Below are positions 16,261 to 25,271 of a DNA stretch of 64,000 nt, in pieces. Numbering within the stretch: the stretch's first letter is position 1; each line of letters begins with the position of its first letter. The stretch covers positions 1 through 64,000 of the forward strand of contig DASQDR010000116.1 in assembly GCA_035634055.1 (NCBI GenBank), written 5' to 3'. Below the pieces are notes generated by a model. That model ran no database searches and had not been told where the DNA came from. It saw only the letters and a program-made list of their open reading frames with translations. The DNA is from JAICTV01 sp035634055 (GTDB lineage Bacteria; Planctomycetota; Phycisphaerae; Tepidisphaerales; Tepidisphaeraceae). The position numbers and the translations under genes were made by a program.

Positions 16261-17175
16261 GTGTTGAACAAGCGACACGCGGCCTTCACCCTGGTCGAAT
16301 TGCTGGTGGTCATCGGCATCATCGCCGTGCTGGTCGGCATCCTGCTGCCGACGCTGTCGAACGCGCGCGAGAACGCCAAGCGGATCACCTGCGCCTCTCA
16401 GTTGCGACAGATCGCGCTGGCGGCGCACATGTACGCCAGCGAGAACAAGGACGCCCTGCCGCAGATGAACCAGGACAACGGCGCGCGCGACTACAGCTCC
16501 ATCGGCCCCGGGCCGGGAGCGGGGCCGTACTGCGCGTTCGCGCGATCGATCAACTTCGTCCTCTGGGGCAACGCGCCGCTCGCCGCTGAAATCGCCAAGC
16601 CGACGATCGGCTCCAACGTCGGGCGCCTCTGGACCCGCGGTTACCTGAAGGGCAACCTGCTAAAGATCGTCAACTGCCCCTCGACCACCCCCAATAGCGT
16701 CGATGCGCCCGGCGACACCAACCGCTATTCGTTCAACGTCCACTACGCTGCCCGCGAGGTGCCCGGTGGCGTGGCGATCGCGCCGTGGTGGAAGAAGCTG
16801 TCGCAGTACGGAAGGGTCAAGAGGAGCTACAAGGCTTACGGCATCGGCGGCACCGGCGACTCCTCGGGCGACAAGGGAACGTTTTACGATCGGGGCGGGC
16901 GCGAGCTTGCCTTGGGCGCCGACCCGCTCATCACCCCCAGCGCCGGCCCGAGCACGGGCTTCAATCCCCACCGCATGAAGTCGAGCCGCGCGTACAACCT
17001 CGTGTACGCCGACGGCAGCGTGAAAACGGCGATCGTGCCCAACACCGTCGAACGCCACAACATCAACAGCGCCACGCGCTTCCTCGATGCGCTGGGCTTT
17101 GCTGAATCCGTCGCCAGCGGACAGCGCCCCGCCGCGCCCAACAGCCTCTACGTCTTCGTTCCGCTAAACCCGTGA
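16261..17175 (+). CDS. Type II secretion-like pseudopilin with prepilin cleavage motif
   Basis: A 304-residue protein with a type IV prepilin leader: KRHAAFTLVELLVVIGIIAVLVGILL, written here as two parts (KRHAAFTLVELLV and VIGIIAVLVGILL), with the conserved +5 Glu. A globular domain follows, ending near FNPHRMKSSRAYNLVYADG, which resembles the H-X-DG box of planctomycete prepilins, although the spacing is 13 rather than 9. It is probably processed by a prepilin peptidase and exposed in the periplasm or on a pseudopilus. The GTG at 16261 is chosen because AGAGG lies six bases upstream; the ATG at 16087 would put 58 residues in front of the leader. It sits between a surface protein and a lyase. 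Confidence 0.82.
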   Translation: MLNKRHAAFTLVELLVVIGIIAVLVGILLPTLSNARENAKRITCASQLRQIALAAHMYASENKDALPQMNQDNGARDYSSIGPGPGAGPYCAFARSINFVLWGNAPLAAEIAKPTIGSNVGRLWTRGYLKGNLLKIVNCPSTTPNSVDAPGDTNRYSFNVHYAAREVPGGVAIAPWWKKLSQYGRVKRSYKAYGIGGTGDSSGDKGTFYDRGGRELALGADPLITPSAGPSTGFNPHRMKSSRAYNLVYADGSVKTAIVPNTVERHNINSATRFLDALGFAESVASGQRPAAPNSLYVFVPLNP

Positions 17176-17271
17176 GCGGCGCGCGGCAGACGGGGCGGAA
17201 GACATGGCCGATGGCCGCCGCCGCCGGCCCCCCCCCGCGCAGGGGACGACCGAGACGCACGGAATCACACC

Positions 17272-20200
17272 ATGGCACGACCCCTCGGACGTTTGCGTCA
17301 GCATCGGAACGGGGTCCGCGCGTCTGCCGTCGAGCAACTCGAGCCGCGGCGGCTGCTGGCATCGGCCAGTTCGGCCGCCCTTACGGGTGAGACGTCCGCC
17401 GCGGCGCTGACTGCCTCGATGCCGCGGCGGCAGGTCGAGCTGCTCAACCGTGGGACGGTCGCGGTCCGCACCAGCGGCAGCTCCACCGGCAGCATCTACG
17501 TTGGCTGGCGCATGCTCGGGACCGACCCGGCCGACGTCGGCTTCAACCTCTACTGCTCGACCAACGGCGCCGCCCCGGTCATCCTCAACGGCGCCACGCC
17601 CATCACCGGCAGCACGAATTACGTCCACGCCAACCAAACCTACAGCCAGTCGCACGCGTACTTCGTGCGCCCGGTCGTAAACGGCGTGGAGCAGGCGGCG
17701 GGGGAGACCTTCACCCTGGCGGCCAACGCGCCGCAGCAGCAGTACCTCACCGTGCCGCTCCAGAAGCCGGCCGACGGCGTCGCGACCCCCAACCTGGTCT
17801 ACCCAAACGGCTTCAACTACACCTACACCGCCAACGACACCAGCGTCGGCGACGCCGATGGAGACGGGGACTACGAGTACTTCGTCAAGTGGGAGCCGAG
17901 CAACGCGCAGGACAACACCGGCGAGGGGTTCACCGGCAACGTCCTGTTCGACGCTTACCAGCAGGACGGCACCCGCCTGTGGCGCATCGACCTCGGCATC
18001 AACATCCGCGCCGGCGCGCACTACACGCAGTTCATCGTTTACGACCTGGACGGCGACGGGAAGTCCGAGATCGCGATGAAGACCGCGCCCGGCACCAGGG
18101 ACGGGCTGGGAAACAACGTGATCCTCCCGGGGCACGATCCTAACGCCGATTACCGCAACTATCCCACCACCGCCGACGACCAGGACTGGGGCCGCGTCCT
18201 CACCGGGCCGGAATACCTCACCGTCTTCAACGGCCAGACCGGCGCGGCGATGGCCACCGTGCCGTACCAAGTGCCGCGCGGCACGGTCTCCAGTTGGGGC
18301 GACGGGTACGGCAACCGCGTCGACCGGTTCCTGGCGACCGTCGCCTACCTCGACGGGCAGCGCCCCACGCTGGTCATGTGCCGCGGGTACTACACCCGCG
18401 CCACGCTTTGGGCCGTCGATTGGCGCGATGGGCAGCTCACCCAGCGCTGGCTGTTCGACAGCAACGACGCCGGCAAGGGCGGCGCCTACGGCCAGGGCAC
18501 CCACAACATCAGCGTCGGCGACGTGGACGCCGACGGCAAGGACGAGATCGTCTACGGCGGCTGCACGATCGACGACAACGGCAACCTGCTTTCCACCAGC
18601 GGGCTCGGTCACGGCGACGCGCTGCACCTGTCCGACATGGACCCGTCCCGCCCGGGCCTGGAGGTCTTCCAGATCCACGAGTCCCAGGGCTCGCACCAGG
18701 GCAACGGCGGCAGCTTCCGCAACGCTTCCACCAACCAGCTCATCCTCGGCGTGCCGGGCACCGGTGACGTCGGGCGCGGGGTCGCCTTCGATGTCGACCC
18801 GCGCTACCCCGGCTTCGAGATGTGGACCAACGCCAGCGGCAACATGTACAACGTGAGCGGCGCCATCACCTCCACGTCGCGCCCGGGCAGCTACAACTTC
18901 GGCGTCTGGTGGGACGCCGACCCGCTGCGCGAGCTGCTCAACGGGACGATCATCGACAAGTGGAACTGGAACACCAACAGCCTGAACCGCCAGCTCACGG
19001 GGTACCAGACCGGCGCATCGGACAATAACGGCAGCAAGGCCAACCCGAACCTCAGCGCCGACTTGTTCGGCGACTGGCGCGAGGAAGTGATCTGGCGGAA
19101 CGCCACCAGCACCGCCCTCCAGATCTACACCACAACCATCCCGACGACCACGCGCCTCTACACCCTTATGCACGACACGCAGTACCGCGTGGAGGTCGCG
19201 CATGAGAACATTGCCTACAACCAGCCGCCGCACACCAGCTTCTTCCTCGGCGACGGCATGAACGTGCCGCCGCAGCCCAAGGTTTACGTCCCCGGCAGCC
19301 AGCCGCCCCCGCAGCAGGTCACCACGCAGATCTACCCGGCGGAGTCCGCGGTGCTCGGCGGCGGCAGCTTCGTTGAGACCACCAACGGCGGGTACAACGG
19401 CGCGGGCTACATCAACTCGCCGACCACCGGTGGCTTCACCGAGTTCCTCAACGTCAACGGCGGCGCGACCGGCGGCAGCATCGCCGTCAGCTTCCGCTAC
19501 GCGCTGGGCGCCGCCGGCACGCGCACCGGATCCCTTGTCGTCAACGGCGTCGCGCAGCCGATCACGTTCAACTCCACCGGCGCCTGGAACGCCTGGTCGC
19601 TGCTCACCGTCAACGTCCCGCTCAACCCCGGTGCCGCCAACACCATTCGCCTGGAGAGCAGCGGCCAGGATCTCGCCAACATCGACGAGCTTCAGGTCAA
19701 CCTTCCCGTCGCTGGTCCCGGCACCTTCGTCACCGGCAACCTGTTCCACGACTGGAACGACAACGGCCTGATCACCGGCAGCGAGCCGGGCGTCAACGGC
19801 GTCGTCGTCTTCCTCGATGCCGATAACGACTCTCTGCTCGACCCCTCCGAGCTGCGCACCACCACCGAGATCGGCGGCGGGTACAGCTTCTCTAACGTGC
19901 CGGCGGGCAACTACACCGTTCGCGCCGTCCCCTACGCCGGGTTCGTCCCCACGACCAACCCCGCCATCACCGTCGCCGCCGGCTCGACCACCGTCGCCAA
20001 CCCCGCGGTCGAGCAGACGATCTACGGCGGGTTCTCCGCCAACGAGAGTTACCGCCTGCGCAAGAACGTCAACGGCAAGTACGAGATTCTCGTCAACAAC
20101 GCGCTGGTCTACACGGTGTTCGCCGGCGTCCCGTCGCTGGCGTTCAACCTGCTGTCGGGCAACGACGGGCTGGTCGTGGATCACGTCAACGGCTCCCCGG

Positions 20201-21057
20201 TGCCGGCGGGCGGGGTGTCGTACAACGGCGGCGGGGCGGCGGTGCTGGCGACCACCATCCTGACGGACACCCTCGACATCGTCGGGCAGAACGCCTCCGC
20301 CGCGTTCAGCATGAACGCCTCTCAGATCGCCAGCGGCGGGCGGACGGTCACCTACGCCGGCGCCGAGAAGATCAACCTCACCAACGGCACGCACACGATC
20401 ACCGGCGACCTCGGCGCGGTCGATCTGACCGTCAGCGCCAACACGACCGCCCTGATGAACGCGACGCAGCGCCTGACGAAATTGACCGTGGCCGGATCGG
20501 CGCAACTGTCGGCCGGCGGGAACAAGGTGCTGGTCACCGACTCCCTTGCCTTCACCGGCGCCGGCAGGCTGGACCTGACCGACAACGCCGCCATCATTCG
20601 CTACGCCACCCCCAACCCCAGCCCGCTGGGGACCTGGGGCGGGTCGCAGTACACCGGGTTGACCGGCAACATCACCGCCGGCCGCAACGGCGGGGCGTGG
20701 AACGGAAACGGGATCTTCAGCAGCACCGCCGCGGCGTCCGGGCGGCTCACCACCCTCGCCGCCGGCGAGGCCAGCGAGATCCTCGGGCTGTCCGACGCCG
20801 AGGGCGGCGTCCCCACCGGCACCTGGGAAGGCCAGGCCGTCGACGCCACCACGGTCCTGATCAAGTACACCTACGCCGGTGACGCCAACCTGAGCGGGCG
20901 AATCGACGGCGACGACTACTTCCTGATCGACTCCAAGATCAACACCGCCGGCGCCTGGGGCTGGCGCAACGGCGACTTCGACTACAACGGCAAGGTCAAT
21001 GGCGACGATTACTTCGTCATCGACAGCAACATCGGCCGGCAGGGCGTGGTGCTGTAG
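17272..21057 (+). CDS. PL11 rhamnogalacturonan lyase with CBM35-like, Cna-B-like and dockerin-like modules
   Basis: A secreted 1,261-residue lyase predicted to cleave the rhamnogalacturonan-I backbone by beta-elimination. The N-terminus has the planctomycete LEPR-XLL motif (LEPRRLL, residues 23-29). The PL11 domain spans roughly 50-675 and contains GSIYVGWRMLGTD, DADGDGDYEYFVKWEP and YDLDGDGKSEIAMKT, the calcium-rich propeller repeats of YesW-type enzymes. Next come a CBM35-like module (~690-815, from YPAESAVLGGG), a Cna-B/SdrD-like domain (~820-920, VFLDADNDSLLDPSE) and a conserved tail. A dockerin-like pair closes the protein (DANLSGRIDGDD and DFDYNGKVNGDD). The ATG follows a weak GGGGACGA. 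It is the first of three PL11 paralogues here. Confidence 0.88.
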   Translation: MARPLGRLRQHRNGVRASAVEQLEPRRLLASASSAALTGETSAAALTASMPRRQVELLNRGTVAVRTSGSSTGSIYVGWRMLGTDPADVGFNLYCSTNGAAPVILNGATPITGSTNYVHANQTYSQSHAYFVRPVVNGVEQAAGETFTLAANAPQQQYLTVPLQKPADGVATPNLVYPNGFNYTYTANDTSVGDADGDGDYEYFVKWEPSNAQDNTGEGFTGNVLFDAYQQDGTRLWRIDLGINIRAGAHYTQFIVYDLDGDGKSEIAMKTAPGTRDGLGNNVILPGHDPNADYRNYPTTADDQDWGRVLTGPEYLTVFNGQTGAAMATVPYQVPRGTVSSWGDGYGNRVDRFLATVAYLDGQRPTLVMCRGYYTRATLWAVDWRDGQLTQRWLFDSNDAGKGGAYGQGTHNISVGDVDADGKDEIVYGGCTIDDNGNLLSTSGLGHGDALHLSDMDPSRPGLEVFQIHESQGSHQGNGGSFRNASTNQLILGVPGTGDVGRGVAFDVDPRYPGFEMWTNASGNMYNVSGAITSTSRPGSYNFGVWWDADPLRELLNGTIIDKWNWNTNSLNRQLTGYQTGASDNNGSKANPNLSADLFGDWREEVIWRNATSTALQIYTTTIPTTTRLYTLMHDTQYRVEVAHENIAYNQPPHTSFFLGDGMNVPPQPKVYVPGSQPPPQQVTTQIYPAESAVLGGGSFVETTNGGYNGAGYINSPTTGGFTEFLNVNGGATGGSIAVSFRYALGAAGTRTGSLVVNGVAQPITFNSTGAWNAWSLLTVNVPLNPGAANTIRLESSGQDLANIDELQVNLPVAGPGTFVTGNLFHDWNDNGLITGSEPGVNGVVVFLDADNDSLLDPSELRTTTEIGGGYSFSNVPAGNYTVRAVPYAGFVPTTNPAITVAAGSTTVANPAVEQTIYGGFSANESYRLRKNVNGKYEILVNNALVYTVFAGVPSLAFNLLSGNDGLVVDHVNGSPVPAGGVSYNGGGAAVLATTILTDTLDIVGQNASAAFSMNASQIASGGRTVTYAGAEKINLTNGTHTITGDLGAVDLTVSANTTALMNATQRLTKLTVAGSAQLSAGGNKVLVTDSLAFTGAGRLDLTDNAAIIRYATPNPSPLGTWGGSQYTGLTGNITAGRNGGAWNGNGIFSSTAAASGRLTTLAAGEASEILGLSDAEGGVPTGTWEGQAVDATTVLIKYTYAGDANLSGRIDGDDYFLIDSKINTAGAWGWRNGDFDYNGKVNGDDYFVIDSNIGRQGVVL

Positions 21058-21478
21058 CCGTCCGCGACGGCGGACGCGCCCGCCCGCCTAAGGCGCGGCG
21101 CCGTCGGATCCACGCGCCAGTGCCGCGCCGCGTCGGGTGAGATCACCTCCCGCGCCCGTTCGGGCATCAGCGGTCCGGGCGCGCCCTTCAGCCCGGACGG
21201 CCCCCTCTACAAGCAGCGCCGCCGCCGCAGTCATCAAGTCGACTTCGAGCCCGACGGCAAGAGTCCCGGCGACGGACCAGCCGGAGTGGAACTGATGCCC
21301 AGGCGGTGACCGACCCGCGCAGGCACCGCAGCGGCGCAGGGCAATTCGCGGTGGTTAAATTCCAAATCAAGCCTTAGAGTTTTCGCTCGCGACCTTGCGG
21401 GGCGTGCAGGGGCCGTTCTGTCCACGGCGCGTGGCCGGCGGCGGATGCGCCGTGGCGTTCTCTTACTGGGACACGTCG
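21058..21478 (+). other. Intergenic stretch with an in-frame open remnant after the PL11 stop
   Basis: No callable gene. A small hairpin (GTCCGC-GACG-GCGGAC, 21060-21075) follows the stop codon directly. The PL11 frame then stays open from 21058 to a TGA at 21307-21309, 83 codons with strong third-position GC, including GAPFSPDGPLYKQ and VDFEPDGKSPGDG, but no plausible start codon. From about 21350 the DNA turns AT-rich (GGTTAAATTCCAAATCAAG), probably the promoter area of the GH29 gene, although no clean -35/-10 pair is visible. Confidence 0.4.
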
Positions 21479-23188
21479 ATGAAGCTCTCTCGCAGAAAAG
21501 CGCTGAAGATGATGGCTTTGGCCGCGCCCGCGGCAATCTGCTTGCCGCAGGCGTACGGGCAGGCGACGGAGCCGGTCGACCCCAACGCCGCCGCCGCGGG
21601 CGCCACGCCCGCCGGCGCGCCGACCCCCGCCGCCACGCGACCCATCCCGCCCGCGCCGCAGCACATCCCGGCGCCGGCCGGCTTCGGCGTAGCGCAGGGC
21701 CCGTTCCAGCCGACGTGGGAATCGCTCGGCAGCCAGTACCAGGTTCCCGACTGGTACCGCGACGCGAAGTTCGGGATCTGGGCGCACTGGGGACCGCAGT
21801 GCGAGCCCGAGCAGGGTGACTGGTACGCCCAGCGCATGTACCAGGAGCGCAATGCCGTCCACAAGTGGCACGTCGAGAAGTACGGCCACCCCTCCAAGTT
21901 TGGCTTCAAGGACGTCATCAACGAGTGGAAGGCGGAGAACTGGGACCCGGTGCAGCTCCTGACGCTCTACAAGAAGGCGGGCGCGCAGTTCTTCGCCGCG
22001 ATGGCGAACCATCACGACAACCTGGATCTTTACGACTCCGCCTACCAGCCGTGGAACAGCGTGAAGGTCGGCCCGAAGAAGGACCTCGTCGGCGGGTGGA
22101 TGAAGGCGACCCGCGAGGCCGGGCTGCGCTTCGCCGTCACCCGCCACGGGGACCGCGCCTGGAGCTGGTACCAGGACGCGCAACCCTTCGACGGCCGCAT
22201 GACCAAGGCCGACGGCAAGGGGCTCTGGTGGGACGGGCTCGACCCGCAGGACCTCTACGCCCAGTACCACGAGCGCGGCCGCTACAACTGGGAGCAGACC
22301 CCGCAGCAGGGCGCGCCGCTACTCGATCCGAACTTCATCGAGAAGTTCTTCAACCGCACCATCGACCTGCTCAACAAGTACGAGCCGGACCTGCTCTACT
22401 TCGACGACACCGTGCTGCCGATCTACCCGTCGAGCGACATCGGCCTGCGCATCGCCGCCTACTTCTACAACACCAACCTGGCGAAGAAGGGGAAGCTCGA
22501 GGCGGTCATCGCCACCAAGCAGATCAAGGGCGACCAGCGCAAGGCGATGGTGCTCGACGTGGAGCGCGGCGTGACGCAGGGGGGCGAGCCGCTGCCGTGG
22601 CAGACCGACACCTGCATCGGCTCGTGGCACTACAACCGCGCCGACTACGACCGCAACCGCTACAAGTCCTCCAGGCAGGTCGTGCAGATGCTGATCGACA
22701 TCGTCAGCAAGAATGGCTGCCTCCAGCTCAGCGTCCCGGTCCGCGCCGACGGCACGATTGATGAGAAGGAGGTCGCGATCGTCGAGGGGATCGGCCAGTG
22801 GATGGCGGGCAACAGCGAGGGGATCTACGGCACGCGCCCGTGGAAGGTGTACGGCGAGGGCCCGTCGGTCGCCACCAGCCAGCCGGCGGGGCGGTTCGGC
22901 GGGGCGCGCGACGTCCGCTCGTACGCCCCGGATGATTTTCGGTTCACCGCCAAGGGCGACACCGTCTACGCCTACATGATGGGCTGGCCCGAGGGCGGCA
23001 AGGCAACGATCAAGTCGCTGGCGCAGGGCAGCCCGCACTTTGACCGCGAGGTCGGGCGGATCGAGCTGCTGGGCAACCCGGGGGCGCCGCTGGAGTTCAC
23101 GCGCAGCCCGGACGGACTGATCGTCAGCCTGCCGGAGAAGAAGCCCAACGAGATCGCCGCGGCGCTGAAGATCACGCCGAAGGCGTAG
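21479..23188 (+). CDS. GH29 alpha-L-fucosidase, Tat-exported (copy 1)
   Basis: A 569-residue exported glycoside hydrolase that would release alpha-L-fucose from polysaccharide side chains. The N-terminus is a Tat-like signal (MKLSRRKALKMMALAAPAA) followed by a Pro/Ala linker to about residue 75. The GH29 barrel is clear from DAKFGIWAHWGP, MANHHDNLDLYDS and PDLLYFDDT, the last holding the expected Asp nucleophile. The C-terminal part (from EGIYGTRPWKVYGEGP) is the beta-sandwich typical of the family. The ATG at 21479 puts the twin arginines at positions 5-6; upstream in-frame codons would bury the signal. It heads a same-strand block of five hydrolases and is paralogous to the gene at 26428. 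Confidence 0.9.
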   Translation: MKLSRRKALKMMALAAPAAICLPQAYGQATEPVDPNAAAAGATPAGAPTPAATRPIPPAPQHIPAPAGFGVAQGPFQPTWESLGSQYQVPDWYRDAKFGIWAHWGPQCEPEQGDWYAQRMYQERNAVHKWHVEKYGHPSKFGFKDVINEWKAENWDPVQLLTLYKKAGAQFFAAMANHHDNLDLYDSAYQPWNSVKVGPKKDLVGGWMKATREAGLRFAVTRHGDRAWSWYQDAQPFDGRMTKADGKGLWWDGLDPQDLYAQYHERGRYNWEQTPQQGAPLLDPNFIEKFFNRTIDLLNKYEPDLLYFDDTVLPIYPSSDIGLRIAAYFYNTNLAKKGKLEAVIATKQIKGDQRKAMVLDVERGVTQGGEPLPWQTDTCIGSWHYNRADYDRNRYKSSRQVVQMLIDIVSKNGCLQLSVPVRADGTIDEKEVAIVEGIGQWMAGNSEGIYGTRPWKVYGEGPSVATSQPAGRFGGARDVRSYAPDDFRFTAKGDTVYAYMMGWPEGGKATIKSLAQGSPHFDREVGRIELLGNPGAPLEFTRSPDGLIVSLPEKKPNEIAAALKITPKA

Positions 23189-23493
23189 TCGAAGCCCTAT
23201 TGCAACACAGAGGCGCAGGGGCGCGGAGGAAGAGCACAATCGAATCGCTGTCCTTCCCCTGCGTTCTCAGCGCCTCAGCGGTGCATCTTCTTCCGTCGAT
23301 GCCCCAGGTAAGCATGTCCATCTCGCAACGCTTCATCATCACGCGCCTCGCGGCCGCCGGCACCGCGGCGCCGGTGCTCGCAAGGCAGCTCTTTGCGCAC
23401 GGGACTTCGCCCGCCGCTGCGCCGATAACTTCAACGAGCGCGCCGGCAGCGCGCGCACGCGCGCGAGGGGCGAGCGCAGCAAGCGTGCAATTG
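23189..23493 (+). other. Gene-poor gap before the GH43 gene, holding a palindromic element
   Basis: The GH43 frame is open back to 23200 and alternative starts exist at 23299 and 23314 (the latter with AGG five bases upstream), but codon use here is unlike the gene body and it crosses a palindromic element. From 23430 it contains a GC-alternating stretch (GCGCGCGCACGCGCGCGAGG). No separate gene is seen. Confidence 0.45.
23210..23276. repeat. Imperfect palindromic intergenic element
   Basis: GAGGCGC plus CGCAGGGG in the left half (23210-23221) is mirrored by CCCCTGCG (23256-23263) and GCGCCTC (23270-23276). The right half has extra bases between the two blocks. The words match no coding feature and lie between two genes of the hydrolase block. 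Confidence 0.5.
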
Positions 23494-25188
23494 ATGAGCG
23501 AGACCACCGGGGCAACGCGAACCTTCGCCCGCGTCATCGTGATGGTGACGCTCCTTGCCCGCTGCGCCACGGCCGAGCCTATCCCGCCAGCCTGGGGCGA
23601 CCAGGGCGACGGCACGTACAAGAACCCGGTCCTGCCCGGCGATTATCAGAACACCGACGTCGTGCGCGTCGGCGACGATTACTATTACATCTCCGCCACC
23701 AAGGCGCTGTCGCCGGGAATGGCGGTGCTGCACTCGAAGGACCTCGTCAACTGGCGGCACGTCGGCCACGTCGTCCCCGACATCACCGTCTTTCACGCCC
23801 GCTTCAACCACGACCGGATGGAAGGTGACCAGCGCGGCGTGTGGGCGGGCGCAATCGCGCACCACGGCGGCAAGTTCTACGTCTACTTCACCACGCCCGA
23901 CGAGGGCCTCTACGTCAGCACCGCCACCGACCCCGCCGGGCCGTGGGCGCCGCTGACCCACATGATGAGGGCGCCCGGCTGGGACGACCCCTGCCCGTTC
24001 TGGGACGACGACGGCCAACCGTACCTCGTCCTGACGCAGTTCGCCCGCGACCCCGCCAACGGGAAGACCTACAACACGCACCTGTACAAGATGACGGCCG
24101 ATGCGCTCGGGCTGGTCGCGGAGTCTGACCGGATCATTCACCAGTCCCCCGGCGCCGAGGCGAGCAAGCTGTTCAAGCGTGGCGGCGTTTACTACCACTT
24201 CTTCAGCCACGTCACCCCCGAGGGCCGCATCCCCATGATGCACCGCGCCAAGGAGATTGCCGGGCCGTACGAGACGCGACAACTCCTCCACGTGAACGCG
24301 AAGGAGAACGGTGAGCCCAACCAGGGGACGCTGCTGGAAACCCCGGGTGGACAATGGGTCTTCCTCACGCACCACGGGCGCGGCGGGTGGGAGGGCCGGC
24401 CCGCCAGCCTGCTTCCGGTGACGTGGGCGGAGGGGTGGCCGCTCGTCGGCAGCGTCGGGGCCGACGGGATCGGCAACATGGTGTGGTCCGGGCGCAAGCC
24501 CATCGGCGGGTTCGCTCGGAGCGCGCCGCAGACGGACGACGAATTCGACGGGCGGGAGCTCGCCCCACAGTGGGAGTGGTACTTCCAGCCGCGCGCGGGA
24601 AAGTGGTCGCTCGCCGAGCGCCCCGGCTTCCTGCGCCTGCACGCCCTCAAGCGGTTGGCGCCCGGCAACCTGCGCAAGACCCCGAACATCCTTACCCAGC
24701 GCCCCCTGCGCGCCGATGGCAGCGCCGCGACGGTAAAGTTGTCGCTCGACGGCATGGCGGACGGACAGACGGCAGGGCTCTGTTTCCTCGGTAAGGCGTC
24801 CGCGACAATCGGCGTGACGCAGGCGGGCGGCGAGCGCGCTTTCGTCTACATCGAAGACGCCAAAGCCACCGCCGGCCCCGCGCTCGCGCGCGGGACCAAC
24901 GCCGCGTGGCTTCGGGTGTCGTGGAATCATGCCGGGCTTGCAACGTTTCAGGCGAGCACCGACGGCGAGCGCTTTACCACCATCGGCAACCCCTTCCAGA
25001 TTACGAGTCTCGGCTCCCACCTGGGCGCGAAGCTCGGCATCTACACGACGAACGACGCCGCCGACGCGGGACACGTTGACGTGGACTGGTTCCACTACTC
25101 GCAAGCGGTGACGCAACGGGAAGCGAACGGCGGCGCGGCGTGGAATCGACCGAGCAGCGCCCGCGCCACGAACGTTCGCGGGCGATGA
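23494..25188 (+). CDS. GH43 family glycoside hydrolase with C-terminal beta-sandwich
   Basis: A 564-residue secreted five-bladed propeller enzyme, probably arabinofuranosidase, xylosidase or galactosidase in activity. After a signal-like segment (TFARVIVMVTLLARCATA) the GH43 catalytic residues are visible: base Asp in NTDVVRVGDD, pKa-modulating Asp in WDDPCPFWDDDG, and acid Glu in PGAEASKLFKR. A C-terminal concanavalin-like domain, similar to the beta-xylosidase C-terminal module, starts near DDEFDGRELAPQW (about residue 350). The ATG at 23494 is chosen because it yields a normal signal peptide; no Shine-Dalgarno is seen, and starts at 23314 or 23299 remain possible. It belongs to the GH29-GH43-GH43-GH29-GH97 block. 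Confidence 0.82.
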   Translation: MSETTGATRTFARVIVMVTLLARCATAEPIPPAWGDQGDGTYKNPVLPGDYQNTDVVRVGDDYYYISATKALSPGMAVLHSKDLVNWRHVGHVVPDITVFHARFNHDRMEGDQRGVWAGAIAHHGGKFYVYFTTPDEGLYVSTATDPAGPWAPLTHMMRAPGWDDPCPFWDDDGQPYLVLTQFARDPANGKTYNTHLYKMTADALGLVAESDRIIHQSPGAEASKLFKRGGVYYHFFSHVTPEGRIPMMHRAKEIAGPYETRQLLHVNAKENGEPNQGTLLETPGGQWVFLTHHGRGGWEGRPASLLPVTWAEGWPLVGSVGADGIGNMVWSGRKPIGGFARSAPQTDDEFDGRELAPQWEWYFQPRAGKWSLAERPGFLRLHALKRLAPGNLRKTPNILTQRPLRADGSAATVKLSLDGMADGQTAGLCFLGKASATIGVTQAGGERAFVYIEDAKATAGPALARGTNAAWLRVSWNHAGLATFQASTDGERFTTIGNPFQITSLGSHLGAKLGIYTTNDAADAGHVDVDWFHYSQAVTQREANGGAAWNRPSSARATNVRGR

Positions 25189-25271
25189 CTGCGGACTCGT
25201 CGCGCGCCGGGGCGGAAAGGAAGACGAACGCGCTCGCGTGAGCGCGCTGGAGATCAGCCAGAGGAAGCATC

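Noticed and set aside
17164..20505. 1,113-codon minus-strand frame across PL11 copy 1
   Set aside because: Same kind of shadow; no start signal and no recognisable protein sequence.
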